Origin: Podospora comata
Lineage: Eukaryota > Ascomycota > Sordariomycetes > Sordariales > Podosporaceae
NCBI GenBank assembly: GCA_017354895.1
Contig: CP071493.1
Span: forward strand, 6,262,001-6,326,000
Direction: 5' to 3'
Length of the DNA: 64,000 nt
The notes under the pieces: generated by a model
Databases searched by the model: none
What the model saw: the letters and a program-made list of their open reading frames with translations, nothing else
What the model was told of the DNA's origin: nothing
Program-made: the position numbers and the translations under genes
Shown here: positions 33,096 through 44,705 of the stretch, in pieces
How the letters are laid out: each line of letters begins with the position of its first letter
Position numbering within the stretch: the stretch's first letter is position 1

Positions 33096-34202
33096 GTGAA
33101 TAAAGTCCAGACGTGGCTTCCGTTTCGAATTCGTGGCTTTTCGAATAACACTCCCCGGAAAGAAGGCCACGGGGGGCGGCGGATGCAGAGTAAGATATAT
33201 CCTGATTACCAGTGCGATGGATTTGCCGCTGATATAACTCAGTCGAAGATTACCCGTCTGGGTACCCTCGATTCTCAGCGCTTATTGCGTCTCATGCATC
33301 CTTCCATGTCTGCCGCCGGTTTTCCAATCTGCGGGTGCGTCTGCTACTGCTCAAACAAGACAGACTGTCCCTGCTGGAAAAGCGGCTGGAGAAGATCGAC
33401 CGGGAAGAGGTCGACCTGCTGTCGTTGGGAAGCAGCCGGGACGATACGAACAGTGAAAGAGCCTCTCTCCTAGCAGAGATCGACGCGGCCTTAGCCGACT
33501 ACGGTACGCCAGTAGTTGTCAGCCCGAGAGAGTACTAACAATGACACAGACGCGTTAATAGAAAGGAACCACCGGGTCCTTAACTTGGAAGACGCATCGC
33601 ATAAAGACGTGGCGAGCTTGCAGCACTGGGTGGATGGGAACGGCTGCATAGCTCGGCAGGAAACGACGTACCTCGCACGAGCCGAAGACCTCCTCAGCGT
33701 GGCGTCTCCGGATGACGGCGCCACAACGCGGTTGGGGGCGCTGGTGGAGGGTTGCCGCGTCCTTTTCCGCAAGTATGTCTGCCAGGTGCGGAACCTATAC
33801 TCTCCGTGCGTCGAGATGCTAAAATATGTTAAAGTATCCCCGGCTTGACGCCTCGCGAGACCCAAACGTGCATATATTTCCCCGGTCATCTATAACATGG
33901 GTCGCCAGGATGATGATGACGCCGTTCGTGGTTGTCCTGCTTCTAGCTCCCGTCGTCATCTGCAGCTTGGTCGGCAGCTTGACAGTCAGACTGGTTGTTA
34001 TTATTGCGGCTACCACCGCCTTCGTTGCAGTACTATCCGGTTTGACCAAAGCAAGAACTGTCGAGCTCGTAGTAGCAGGTGCAACGTGAGTACACGTCTA
34101 CTCTACCTGTCAGGGAAGACCACGGCTGACTGTTATCATAATTACAGCTATACAACGGTCCTGATCGTTTTTATTTCGAACACTAGCATCTCCGGAACAT
34201 AG
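33003..34202 (+). CDS. DUF6594-type membrane protein
   Basis: 317-residue protein from five exons: 33003-33189, 33279-33503, 33550-33785, 33835-34085, 34148-34202 (954 nt in frame). Introns are 46-89 bp with good acceptors and a TACTAAC branch site in intron 2. The hallmark core is SFHVCRRFSNLRVRLLLLKQ followed by LEKRLEKIDREE. Then come a helical middle and three hydrophobic C-terminal segments (VVVLLLAPVVICSLVG, LVVIIAATTAFVAVLSG, YTTVLIVFIS), as in the fungal DUF6594 family. Function unknown; the family is expanded and often sits in NLR or HET-rich regions. The start is the third of three duplicated ATGs, the only one in frame with the core. The two upstream copies create short upstream ORFs that could lower translation. 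Confidence 0.85.
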
Positions 34203-34603
34203 CGAGGGGTGTCATGGTCGTTAATTATCTGGCAGTTTACCTAGTATTACCCAGCTAAGAGCCTAGCTTGGGCCATTTGTGTGATGTAAGCTAGTTATCC
34301 ACAAAAACGAAATATGTTGTAGTGTGTGATGAATACCTAGCTGGCGGGCAGGGAAATGAGTGATAAGGCGGTGCGGTTATGAGACGTAGCGATGGGTGCC
34401 GTCAAGTAGAGGCTTAAAGCTGTAGCTATTAAGAAAGATCAAACGTTATTTTCTATATGAGGGGCCGGGACCCTGGGTTAATACCAAAGTTCGGTTCTGC
34501 AGCAACAATGCCTCGTTAATTCGAAGGTAGTTACTATTATAGTAGCCACAGTCCTGTACTGCGCTTGGAACTGATACTGGAGCATCTCTGCTCGGTACGC
34601 TGT
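34203..34603. other. Intergenic, no gene seen
   Basis: About 400 bp downstream of the DUF6594 gene. No ORF of interest; it may be part of the same retroelement relic described next. Confidence 0.4.
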
Positions 34604-34831
34604 TTATTTATTGCACCGGAAGAGGAAGTGTTCCACTGTCTCTCTCGCTTGTCTATATGCGCACTTAACTGACGGGATTACCCCGATTGGGTAGAGGTAG
34701 GCGTTCAGTCTCGCTATGCCTGTTTTGAGCTGAGCGACTATGCTTGCCTGAGGTGAGGGCCTGGGCTGTGCCGCAGTGATGAGCCAAGTCCAGCACAAAC
34801 ATACACGGATATCCAAACGTGATCCAGTCAT
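34604..34831 (-). mobile_element. LINE-type reverse transcriptase C-terminal relic
   Basis: A 75-codon minus-strand frame reads SIVAQLKTGIARLNAYLYPIG and later QARETVEHFLFRC. These match the Cys/His-rich segment after the reverse transcriptase of fungal non-LTR (Tad/LINE-like) elements, where the RTG-x-L-N-x-YL and ET-x-EHFLF-x-C patterns are diagnostic. Only the 3' scrap is left; no polymerase catalytic motif, endonuclease or poly-A tail is visible. It is dead. Confidence 0.7.
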
Positions 34832-35501
34832 TCAGCTAAATGCTCAATAGCACATATATGATCATGATTTCGGCTTCAAAAATCGGAATGGTAAATGTCC
34901 AGATATGCAAAGAGTTATGCTTCATGATCATTCCGCCTGAGAGCCTGAGAATACGAGCTCGATATACCGAAGGACCTACATTTTTTACCGCCCGTTTTAT
35001 TTTCGATTTTTATTTTCTGTCGGCGCTTACATGCTTCGGGTTCAATGAAAGACTGAGGGGCGTGAATGTAGAAGATAGGGAGAGAAATATTCCTCAGTTT
35101 TTGGCAGGATGTCTTCCGAAATCTGCATTGGATTTCCCTGGAATTGACAGTCTGGTTGTTCAGCGACCTTGTTATCCACCCGAAACACACCCCCTGACGT
35201 CTTCACCTTAGCACATTTGCTTCCTTTCACAATCATGAATGCGGCGAGGCGGCTAATGGCAGCTTCTTCAAGGCATTTCCTCCATTGGCTATCTATCTGC
35301 ACAAGCAGACAAATCTCTCCAGCTTGCGCATGTGGAGGTGAGGCCCAATAGGAAGGTAGTCGGGCGTTTGTATCTCCCAATATGTGTTTTTCACCAACAC
35401 TGCGATCGCTTCCTCCATTCCAACTCTCCACTTATCTCCTCTGTTCCAGAGCCCTTCGCCGGTTTCAAACACCTCTTTCACTCAGGGGACTGGAGCTCAA
35501 C
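34832..35501. other. Intergenic, no gene seen
   Basis: 670 bp between the retroelement scrap and the broken fusion gene. Short ORFs only (34840-35211 plus, 35042-35431 minus), without motifs. It probably includes the old promoter of the fusion gene. Confidence 0.4.
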
Positions 35502-38500
35502 ATGGCAACTCTCGATACCCTCAAAAAGGCCCTCGTGAAGAAGGCAGCCGCGACCACCACGGCAAAGCAGTCATTGTCCGACGAGCAATACAGTGCCGGT
35601 TTTGACTTTTTCTTGAAGGATCCGGCATGGAAGACTTATCAGGACTTCATCATACCTCAGCTATCGCAGCTTTGAGTCCGCTCTTCCAGCCCCGCCTTCG
35701 CATATCTGTGCTGGAAATTGGACCTGGCCCAAAGAGCGTGCTTGGACACTTGCCCGACGACCAAAGACAAAAGATTACAAAATACGATGCTTTTGAGCCG
35801 AATAAGCTGTTTGCTTCTAGATTGGAAGAATGGCTTCGATTCAAACCCTTCCCAAATCTGGAACACGCCGCCAGCCTCGACCGTTCTGCTTTCACTTCGC
35901 GTGTCGATGTGTACAAGACTCCCGGTTCCCAGGAGCAAAGATTCGATATCATCCTCTTCTGCCACAGCATGTACGGCATGAAGCGGAAACATGAGTTCAT
36001 CAACAAAGCCGTGACATGCTTCCTGACCGGCCGGGAGGTGGGATGGTTGTGGTGTTTCATCGTGACAGCCTTCAAATCGAAAATATGGCCGCTGATCGAA
36101 CCTTGACCTTCCCCACAGGTGTGGTAAGCGTGCCAGACACCGACGATGATCTCGACTCTTTTGCTCAATTCATCGCTGCGTCAGTTTCACATGATGATTC
36201 CCTTCGAGCTTCCTGGCGAGAAGTTTGTCGTGGGCTGGGACTTCGCGACACTGTACACTCAGGAAGGATTTCTTTCAGCACACCTGAAATCATGACCGTC
36301 TTCACTCGAGATCTGGGCTATAGCGGGTACTTGACGCTAGTGCAGGAGCTGAGGGCAGTGAAGAACAGACAGGCTGGCCGACGCCATCCCAGGGGAGTTA
36401 AACAGCCTAAGAATCTCGAATCTATTCAACAATGCGTGAATTGGGCACTCAAGAAGAGGACGGGTTTGACTGTTTTGGGCGGCGGTCATAGCGGTCATTG
36501 TCTCTGGTATGGCATCACGGCGATTGATATGGGGATCCTGAAGAATGTGTATGTGGTCACAGCTGGGAACACCATGTCAAGTTCCCTAATCGTCGCTGAG
36601 TCGGGTTGCAGCACTGGAGATATCATCCGGAGATGTGTTGCAGACGGTCTCACGGTACCTCTTGGGGCGCGACCCAGCGTGGGGGCAGGGCTTTGGCTAC
36701 AAGGCAGCATCGGCCGTCTGTCTCGGCTCTATGGACTGGCGTGTGATGCAATTGTCGGTGCGGTAGTGGTCAGTGTCGATTCCGGGAAGGTTCTCAGCGT
36801 TGGTCATGTTCCCGATCAGCATCGACCTACCCATGCAGTGTAGGTGGATGGCAAAGATTTGCTATGGGCTATCAAAGGTGCTGGGACCAACTTTGGCATT
36901 GTCGCCAGTGTCACTTTCAAGGCCTGTCCAGCTCCAACATATACTGTGCGGAGCTGGGTCCTTTCATTCAACGACTTGGTTTCAGCCAGGGCCAAGTTGA
37001 GGGAGTTTGACAACCTCTTTGCCAGAACCCTGCCTAGGAACTGCTCAGCGGACGCCTATCTTTTTTGGAATCAAGACCGGTTGCATCTTGGCGTAACAAT
37101 GTTCGAGACCTCCACTGCCACTAGTTGCGTCCCATTGATCGCTTTGACGAGGGCTTACAAGATTTTCGGACAGGAGAGAGGCATTCAGACTGTGGACAGC
37201 GTGGGTGTGTTCGATACTGAGATGTACATATCGGAGATGCACGGTGGTCATGGGGGTGGCAAGACGTCCTCTTTCAAGAGATGCTTGTTCTTGAAGAATA
37301 TTGGAGAGGATACTATCACCACCATCTTGTTGAAGGCCATCGAAAGCCGGCCTACGCCACTATGCTATCTTCATCTCCTCCAAGGTGGTGGTGCCATCAA
37401 CGACGTGCCAGCAGACGCCACCGCGTTTGGGTGCAGAGATTGGGATTTTGCGTGCGTGATCACTGGTGTTTGGCTTCGTGATCAAGATGGGAGTAAGTAG
37501 GCTACAGCTGCTGTGTGCTGGGTGTATGAAGTTGCTGAGATATTGCTGCCTCTCAGTACTGGCGCCTATAGTACCGATCTTGGGCCAGACCCCCGTGATG
37601 CAGCTCTGGCAGCCAAAGCCTTTGGGCCAAACCTTCAGCGACTTGCTCGTCTCAAACAGCAATGGGACCCCAACAACGTATTAGCCTATTCCTACCCACT
37701 CCCGGCACCGCCTAAAGATCCGAAACTCATCGTCCTCGTCACCGGTGAAAGCGGCGCTGGTAAGGACTTTTGTGCTGGAGCCTGGGTCTCTCTCTTTACG
37801 AAGAACAGCATCACATCGAGTGTCTCAAGCATAAGCGAAGCAACTAAACGCGCATATGTCACAGCCAGTGGTGCTGACTTGAACCGCCTCCTTGAAGATC
37901 GTGACTACAAGGAGCAGCACCGAACGGCATTGACGACGTTCTTCCCAAACCAAGTTAACGAACGGCCTCCACTCCCACGGGAACATTTCCTTAAGGTGGT
38001 GCATGGTGCAGATTCCGATGTATTGTTCCTCACGGGCATGAGAGACAAGACGCCTGTAGTGGCATTCTCCCACTTGGTGCCTGGTAGCAAGCTTTTGGAG
38101 GTCAGAATCGAGGCCAGTGAGAAGATTCGACGGGTTCGCCGGGGATTGGAGACGAGCCGTGACACTGATGAGAAAGCTGAGAAGCACACGCCCAGCATCA
38201 CGATCTCTAACAATGCAGAAGGGAAGTCCGCTGCGATAGCCGCTTTTAGTAGGCACTTGCTGCCCCTCATGCTTCCATCCCTCCAACGTCTGAGAGACAT
38301 AGTCCGCCAGATCACTGACTTTCCAAAGACTGACATCAACTTTCGTCATACCCTTGGAGTCTCCCAGACCCGTGGTGGATTATCGCTCTGCACATCTCTT
38401 CTACAGACACATTTCACTGGTGGTTGGTCGCAAATCTCGTCGATTGTATGCGTTGAGACTGGTGGTTTCATCTTTGCTTCTGCACTGGCGTTGAAAGTGG

Positions 38501-38862
38501 ATGTCCCGCTCGCTCTGGTGCGTGAGAGGGGCAAGCTGCCACCGCCAGTTGTTTCCATGGCCAAGGACGTATCGCATATCTCAGGTATAGCTGGAAATAA
38601 GGAGCCTTATGAGGTCATGATTGAAATGGAGGTCGGTGTCATCCCCAAGGGCGGAAAGGTGGTAGTGGTGGACGATGTGCTCGCTACTGGAAAGACACTT
38701 TGTGCGGTACTCAAATTATTGATCAAAGCCGGGGTGGAGATGAAGAATATTTCTGTGATGATTGTGGCCGAGCTTCCGTTTCACAAGGGCAGAGAGTTGT
38801 TGTACAATGAAGGTTTTGGCAGCGTCAGCATTCAGAGTCTACTGGTTTTTGGGGGTGTTTAG
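35502..38862 (+). pseudogene. Broken methyltransferase / FAD oxidase / P-loop kinase / phosphoribosyltransferase fusion gene
   Basis: One long fungal multidomain gene interrupted by four lesions. Segment 1 starts MATLDTLKKALVKKAA and breaks at a TGA (35673-35675); a 1-nt shift continues into a SAM-methyltransferase-like fold (VLEIGPGPKSVLG; IILFCHSMYGM). A second 1-nt shift near 36015 leads to LPDRPGGGMVVVFHRD and an FAD-linked oxidase domain (LTVLGGGHSGHC, carrying the His that binds FAD in this family). In-frame TAGs lie at 36841-36843 and 37498-37500, with oxidase-like sequence on both sides (LLWAIKGAGTNFGIV; QWDPNNVLAYSYPLP). The last open part (37513-38862) has a P-loop (VLVTGESGAGKD) and a type I PRTase site (VVVVDDVLATGKTL), like adenine phosphoribosyltransferase. 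Base composition is normal, so RIP is not the cause. The last segment could still make a kinase/PRTase fragment. Confidence 0.8.
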
Positions 38863-38983
38863 AGCACAAATAGAAGCACAGCACGCAGGTAAAACGATTC
38901 ATGCTAGGTACTAAACTTGCACATCTTCAGACTATTTCAAGCCAGAGTCATTCCATCATAAGAGCAAATGCAAATCCACAAAA

Positions 38984-39235
38984 TCAAATCCGCCCAATCC
39001 CCCCGCGTCCATTCTTCGTATGTCCAAAAGGTCCGCTACCGCCCCTACTATCCTTCCCCTCATCCCAATGAGTGGGAATGCCGTCGTCATCTCCAAGCCA
39101 GTCATCACCCCCATCGTCATCACCTCCATTCCCAGGCCAACCAGGGAAGCCACCATTGCCCCCATCATCATCACCGCCATCATCATCCCCACCAGGATTC
39201 TCATCATCACCACCGTCAGATCCAGAGTCGGATAG
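38984..39235 (-). other. In-frame Asp/Gly-rich extension after the lectin stop codon
   Basis: Directly after the lectin TGA (39236-39238) the same frame stays open for 83 codons, to a TGA at 38984-38986. It encodes an Asp/Gly-rich stretch (GGDDDGGDDDGGNGG, DDDGGDDWLGDDDG) ending GGIGRI. The stop context is UGA-CUA, the motif with highest known readthrough in fungi and animals. A C-terminally extended isoform is therefore plausible. Without readthrough this would be 3' UTR. Confidence 0.55.
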
Positions 39236-40371
39236 TCAACTGTTCCCTGCGGTCAAGCAGACACCACCATCGACGTCCCATGCATCAACACCTCCACTCT
39301 TGGCGGTCAGAGTCGCAGCGAAGACGTTGATCTCCTGGGTGGTCTCCTTGACCGGCTCGTAATGCAGGAGGTAAAACAAAACGACAACATCAGGACTGCC
39401 CTTGACGATGATGGAGGCAAGAGAAGACCCCGGGATAGGGTTGTTGGCCAGCACAACCGGCTGCGGCTGGGTCACGGCGCCAGATGCATCGACTTTGAGC
39501 CGGAAGATCTGGTTTTGGAGGTCGGTCGTGTAGAAAGCCCAGAAGTTGGATTTGTCATCGACGGCGGTGATGGCTGAGTGAGCGGAGAGGGTGATGGTTT
39601 TATCGTTGATGGAGTAGGTTGCGTAGTCTGTGTGCAGGATGTTAGAAGAAATAGGGTATGTACAGAAGCTAACAGAGTCAGGGGTAGAAGTGGGGGCTGA
39701 CCGTTGGGTCCTTGATCTTGGGAGGAACCAAGTTCGAGTTTGTCATACTGGAAGAAGACGACCGGGTCGTCTGTGTCGGTGGGGTTGTTGTAGCGGATGA
39801 CTTCGATTCCTGGCTGAGGGGGCACGGCAGTGAGGGCTGTGCCGACGAGAGGGGGGTCATCCAGGGGCGGGTTGCCAGTCTGCCATTTGTAGGTAGGGCT
39901 GTGGTTGACTAGGACGATGTTGCCTGTGTCCGATGTGTCCTGGTAGTACAGGCAGACGAAGTCGTAGCCTCCGTCGTTGACAAGGCGGACAGCGGCGAGC
40001 TTGGAGTAAGGGGCGCACTGCCATCTCTGGTCGTAAAGCTCGCCTTCAACCCACTTGGTTCCGTTGAAGTATATGTCGCGGAGGTAGTTTTGCTTGTCGA
40101 CGAAGAAGACGAGGCGTTTGGCGTTGTAGTAGATGGATTTGGAATCGATGGCAGCGAGGGGAGTGAAGCGCTTGGCGGGAGCGCTGCCGGACTCTTTGGT
40201 GAGGCCTATGCCTGTTTGGTCGCCAGTGACTTCGTAGGTTGCGGGATTGCCAGCGAGCTTTCCCTTGATTTCAACAAGCTCGCCGTTGTAGGTTTGGGCG
40301 TAAGTGAAGATCTCGCCTGCATCGTTGACGCAGGCTGCGAGAGCAGTGTTTGGGAGGAAGTTGAAGGACAT
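39236..40371 (-). CDS. Fucose-binding-type fungal lectin
   Basis: 353-residue beta-propeller lectin of the fungal fucose-specific lectin family (AAL/FleA-like). Minus-strand exons 39702-40371 and 39236-39627 flank a 74-bp intron; the donor GTCAGC is weak but the junction (PND|YATYSI) keeps frame. Repeated blades are visible: ACVNDAGEIFTYAQ, RLVFFVDKQNYLRDIYFNG with KWVEGEL, LAAVRLVNDGGYDFVCLYYQ, WAFYTTDLQNQIFRLK. The W-x-x-G-x-L and R/E sugar-contact pattern fits fucose-type sites, but which sites bind was not resolved. No signal peptide, so likely cytosolic or released non-classically, as in relatives. Such lectins act in defence against grazers or in surface recognition. The stop codon sits in a readthrough context with a long in-frame extension (see separate entry). 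Confidence 0.88.
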
Positions 40372-41580
40372 CTTGATGATTGGGGATTGGATGGTATGGA
40401 AAGATTCTTGACTTGTGGATTGATGCTGTTATTTAAGCTGACAGTTCTTGCTGGATTGTGAGTCTTGTATGCTTTTTGACCCACGGCGAGGAGCTCACTG
40501 CCCTCAGTACCTAGTATGGTTGTGTGCTTCATCAATCTCTACGTCTGTCATCCTGTTAGTGTCCCCGTTCTTCAGTGAAGATATCAAAACAATGGGTACA
40601 TGCAAGAGGAGACTTCCCATTGGGCTTTGGGCAACCTGCAGATTCCCCTCAACACATCCCACAATTTTCCTTCCGTCAAATAGCATCGCCTCACTACATC
40701 TGAGCAGTCTTCGGGCCTCTCGCTCAAGCCTTGGCATTCAGTCACAAGGTCGCAGTATTGCCCTCTGAGATAGGATCAACCCTCAGAAATGAAGCTGAAA
40801 ACATCGCCAAATTCCTTCAGATTCACCGAACCCAGCTGAAAATCCCTAAAAGGGAAAGATTCTCGCTTGTAAAGGTTGTAAATAAATGCATGCACTAGGA
40901 AACAGGGACAAGATCACCACCCGGCAGACATGGCATTGGAGTTGACAATTCTGTCTCAGCTGGCCACAATTGCGAGCATCATGAAATGATGCCGTTTTTC
41001 ATGACCGTCATGTTCTTGGAAGTAACACCGCATATTTGACGAGCAGGAATAAATGTCCTGAAGCACGGGATTGGTGGCTTGTTTCTCGGCCCGTGTCTAC
41101 ATCCCTTTTGACCCCTCATCATGGTGCATAGCCGACGGGCTGGACAGCGGCTGTCCCGTTGTCAGAACTTTGTGTCCAGTAGGTGGTCAGAACTTTGTGC
41201 AGGAGTGGATTGTGGCGCTGCTGAAAGAAGGATGCATGACAACTAGGTCGAGTTCGCCAATGGATTCTCGTTGAAGCTTAGTCTCTACATGTTGGTGTGT
41301 AGAGTGGTTGTGAATACGGTAATGAATGATGGAGACAATGACTGAGGGCGTCTGCTGGCAAGGAGACCTACTTCTGACGCGTAAGCAGTGAGAACATTTC
41401 AGGGGCATAGATATGATACCCACTACCTTGGGAGAAAGAAACACTGGCAGTAGAGATTTGGGGCTTTTGCTATAAGAGTCTGAGTTTTGACGCTCTTCCC
41501 TCTCATATAGGCTGCAACAAATAAATACATTCGCTGAACATCAAGACTTCTAAATCTCGTTTCTCCACTCATCGATTGCC
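40372..41580. other. Divergent promoter region of lectin and tyrosinase genes
   Basis: 1.2 kb between two divergent genes. There is no supported ORF. A small direct repeat (GGTCAGAACTTTGTG-like) occurs twice near 41160 and 41187. A TATA-like TATAGG and AAATAAATA stretch precedes the tyrosinase start at about 41505-41530. Confidence 0.5.
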
Positions 41581-43823
41581 ATGTCTCCTGTCTACCCTGT
41601 GACGGGCATCAAAGCCGGCGTTACTGGTACCACAGTCCCCCTTCGTCTAGAGGTGGACACCTGGTATCCCGGCCAAACACCCGAACACCTCATCCAGAAC
41701 AACCTCTTCATCTGGGCCCTCCGCTTCCTCCAAGAGCGTGACCCCGATCACAAGCTCTCCTTCTTCCAGATCGCCGGCATACATGGCATGCCATACCAAC
41801 CATGGGATGAAGACACAGACGCCATCACTGCCAACGAGGGCTACTGCACCCACGACAGTCTCCTCTTTCCCTCCTGGCACCGCCCTTACATGCTTCTCTA
41901 TGAGCAAGTCTTGTACGAGATCATGGTCAAGCAAGTAATTCCCCAGCTCCCAGAAGATAAGCAACAGGAATGGACGGACGCTGCTGCCACTTGGCGTCTC
42001 CCCTATTGGGATTGGGCCCAGAAGAAGACGCGAGAGGGGCAGGATGAGACCCTGTACGATGTCCCACTCATCACCAAGCAGCCTAGAATCAGTGTCATTG
42101 ATCTTAAGGACGGGGTGACTGTGTTTTACATTGATAATCCAATGTATAAGTTCACGATGCCTGATGAGGAAAGGATGGGTTGTTTCGGGATCAGCGACAT
42201 CCAGGACACTGACGCCAACAACAACATCACGACCATTCCGGTATGACTTTTGTCCCAGTCAAAGATTTCATCACACTAACAACCGCTAGTTCTCCAAGGC
42301 CCAAGCAACCTCTCGCTGGGCCACTTACGAGCCCGAATCCGACACCGTCTCCACCCAATGGACCGAGGGCACCGTCCGCAACTCTCTCATCACTTCCACA
42401 CTCAACGAGCATCCTTGGTACGGTAAAGGCATTGACAACGTTCCCCTCGCCGAGATGGTCTACCGCCTCTACGTCCACGACTACATTGCCTCCTACACCC
42501 AGTTCGCGACCACCAAATTCCGCACCTCCCCCGACTATGACCCCGGCTCACCAGCCGCCTACCTCAACCTGGAGTATATCCACAATAACATCCACAACTG
42601 GACCGGCGGCTTTGACAAATACGTCGGCCACATGGCCGAGCCCGCCGTCGCCGCCTATGACCCCATCTTCTGGATGCACCACGCCAACGTCGATCGCCAA
42701 TTTGCCCTCTGGCAAGGCATCTCCCTCTTGGATCCCACCAAAAACTGGTTCGAGTCACGCAACGAGCAGCTGGAAGACGACGGGAATTGGTACATCAGAA
42801 CCGGCGACCTCGACACCCCCTCCACTCCCCTCGCTCCTTTCCACAAGGATGCCGAAGGCAACTACTACACCTCGGATGACGTGAGAGACATCCACAAACT
42901 AGGCTACACCTACCCTGAACTCCAACCCTGGCTAGACAAGTACAAAGACACTCACGGCAACTTCGACGCGAGCCTCTATGTGGCCGACATCAAAGCCATG
43001 ATCAAAGCCATCTACTCCCCAGGCGAAATCGGCGCCCCGACCGAGATCTCCTCCATCCCTCGCTCCTTAACCAGCCCCCTCGGCCAGCCCGACTTCAACA
43101 AAGACATAATCGTCAACGTCACCTACAACCGCTTCGCCCTCAACGGGATCCCCTACACAATCTACTTTTTCCTCGGCGCCCCCTTCTCCCCTCCCTCCTA
43201 CTCGGACCCCCTTCACACCCACCCCCAACACGTCGGCTTCATTTACACCTTCTCCAACCCCATCCACCGCAACCGCGCCGCCCCCGGCTGCGGCAACTGC
43301 CGCCGCAAAGCCCTCACCGACACCAAATCCCGCGCTCAAGTCCCCATCACCGGCGCGCTCATCGCCCGACACCCGGCCATCCACAACGGCAACTTGCCTC
43401 ACGGTATTCATGAGCTGCCCAGCTTGGAGTCCGACACTGTGGGGGAGTACCTAGAAAAACACCTGCATTGGAGCATCCGATCTGTAAGTTTATCGTCCTT
43501 TGTTTACTCCGTTTCTTTGTTGGGGTTAGTCTCGTTTGTTTAGCGCACCCGTTGGCCCCTTTATTGCCCCTATCTAGCCCCTGAGCAGGGGTTGTCGGGC
43601 GGACCCACTTTGCCCGCAAAGTGTCTGTGGTCAACATGCTGATGAAAATGGATGATAGCACACTGGAAGCGATATCGATATCCCAGAGGAAGCTCCTTTT
43701 GTCGAGATCTCTGTGTATCACCGCAATGCCAAGTTTGATGATGTGGGCAACGCAGCGCGGTATGAGCGTGTCGAGCGGGCTACTCGGAGCAAGCCAGGGG
43801 GGTATCGCTCTGTGACTGCTTGA
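41581..43823 (+). CDS. Tyrosinase (type-3 copper monooxygenase)
   Basis: 672-residue phenol oxidase; exons 41581-42240, 42290-43483 and 43659-43823 (2019 nt). It oxidises monophenols and diphenols to quinones, the entry to melanin. The CuA region includes IAGIHGMPY, GYCTHDSLLFPSWHRPYM and YEQVLYEI. The CuB region has YIHNNIHNWTGG and DPIFWMHHANVDRQFALW. WRLPYWDWA is the usual strand between them. There is no signal peptide, as for intracellular fungal tyrosinases. The C-terminal domain (from about residue 430) includes a GCGNCRRK stretch and would cover the active site until processed. The third exon (HTGSDIDIPEEAPFVEISVY) follows a 175-bp intron (GTAAGT...GATAG); without it the frame would read through to a hydrophobic tail (43543) that I consider intronic. 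Confidence 0.9.
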
Positions 43824-44705
43824 TTTCTCTTTGTGCTTTTCTTCCTTTTTTTTTTTTGGCTTCCTAGGTGCTTTCTGATTGTGTGGGGTCCAAGATTGCC
43901 AGCTGGAAACAGATGATGGAAGCTGGTGCAGCCCAACTGCGCGCACGGCTCAGACGGCTGCGGGATCATCACCGAAATGACTTCTTAGCAATGCTGCCTC
44001 TCACTTCCAATCATGCAATGTGACCATCCTTCTGCCACCTCTTTGCTTTTCCAACCCACTACCATCATGTTCCTTGTCGCTCTCACCTTCCCCTTCAGCT
44101 CTCCGCATTTCTGTTTCCTGCCAGAGTTTCCCATTGCACGCACCTCCCCATTCTAGCTCCCACCTGAAAGAGATCCCAGGATGCAACACAAACACATCAT
44201 ATGATGGCTTCATCCTTCCCCTTCTTCGAGAATCTGCATCCCATATCCGGTTTCTGACGGCCTCAAACTGCACTTCTCCCCATCCCAAACCGAAATCCTT
44301 CACGAGAAGGCCAAGAATCCCATTTGATGATCCCTTGCCTGCCCGAGAATTGGTACAACCAGTGATTACAAAAGAATCCATCATTGGTTCCTCCACCAAG
44401 CTGTGCACCCCGATGATGTGCAGATCCATATTGATATTTGCATCACTCCCACCAGTAATCAAGAGATGCTGGACACCACCTCCCCAGGCTTTGCTGCACC
44501 CATCCCACGTTCTGTTGTCGCAACCCCAACTGTGAACCCTGATCGGAAAGCGGGGTCAATAGCGGCAATTGGGGTAACAGAGCCTCACCAGGCTGGGGGC
44601 ATCGAGGTACTAATAGATGGCGATGACTCTCTTTCGACACGTATTTTGAAGGGAAAGACGACACAACCAGACAGGCAGAGACGAAGGCCGCCTTGGCTTA
44701 TGAAG
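43824..44705. other. Intergenic, long upstream leader of dioxygenase gene
   Basis: About 880 bp. The frame of the dioxygenase stays open upstream to 44403 and another ORF covers 44020-44535, but the sequence is Ser/Pro/Thr-rich and lacks motifs. I read it as promoter and 5' UTR. A run of about 14 T lies near 43843. Confidence 0.4.

Noticed and set aside
35627-35680. First break of the fusion gene explained by an intron
   Set aside because: Sequence QLSQL-SPLFQPR is contiguous apart from one missing base; no donor or acceptor lies at the break.
36841-37500. Two in-frame TAG codons in the fusion gene as programmed readthrough or recoding
   Set aside because: The gene also has two frameshifts upstream, and TAG followed by G is not a strong readthrough context. 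Plain pseudogene decay is simpler.
43484-43543. Tyrosinase ending in a hydrophobic membrane tail at 43543
   Set aside because: That tail is read from the start of an intron (GTAAGT). Splicing to 43659 gives a typical continued C-terminal domain.
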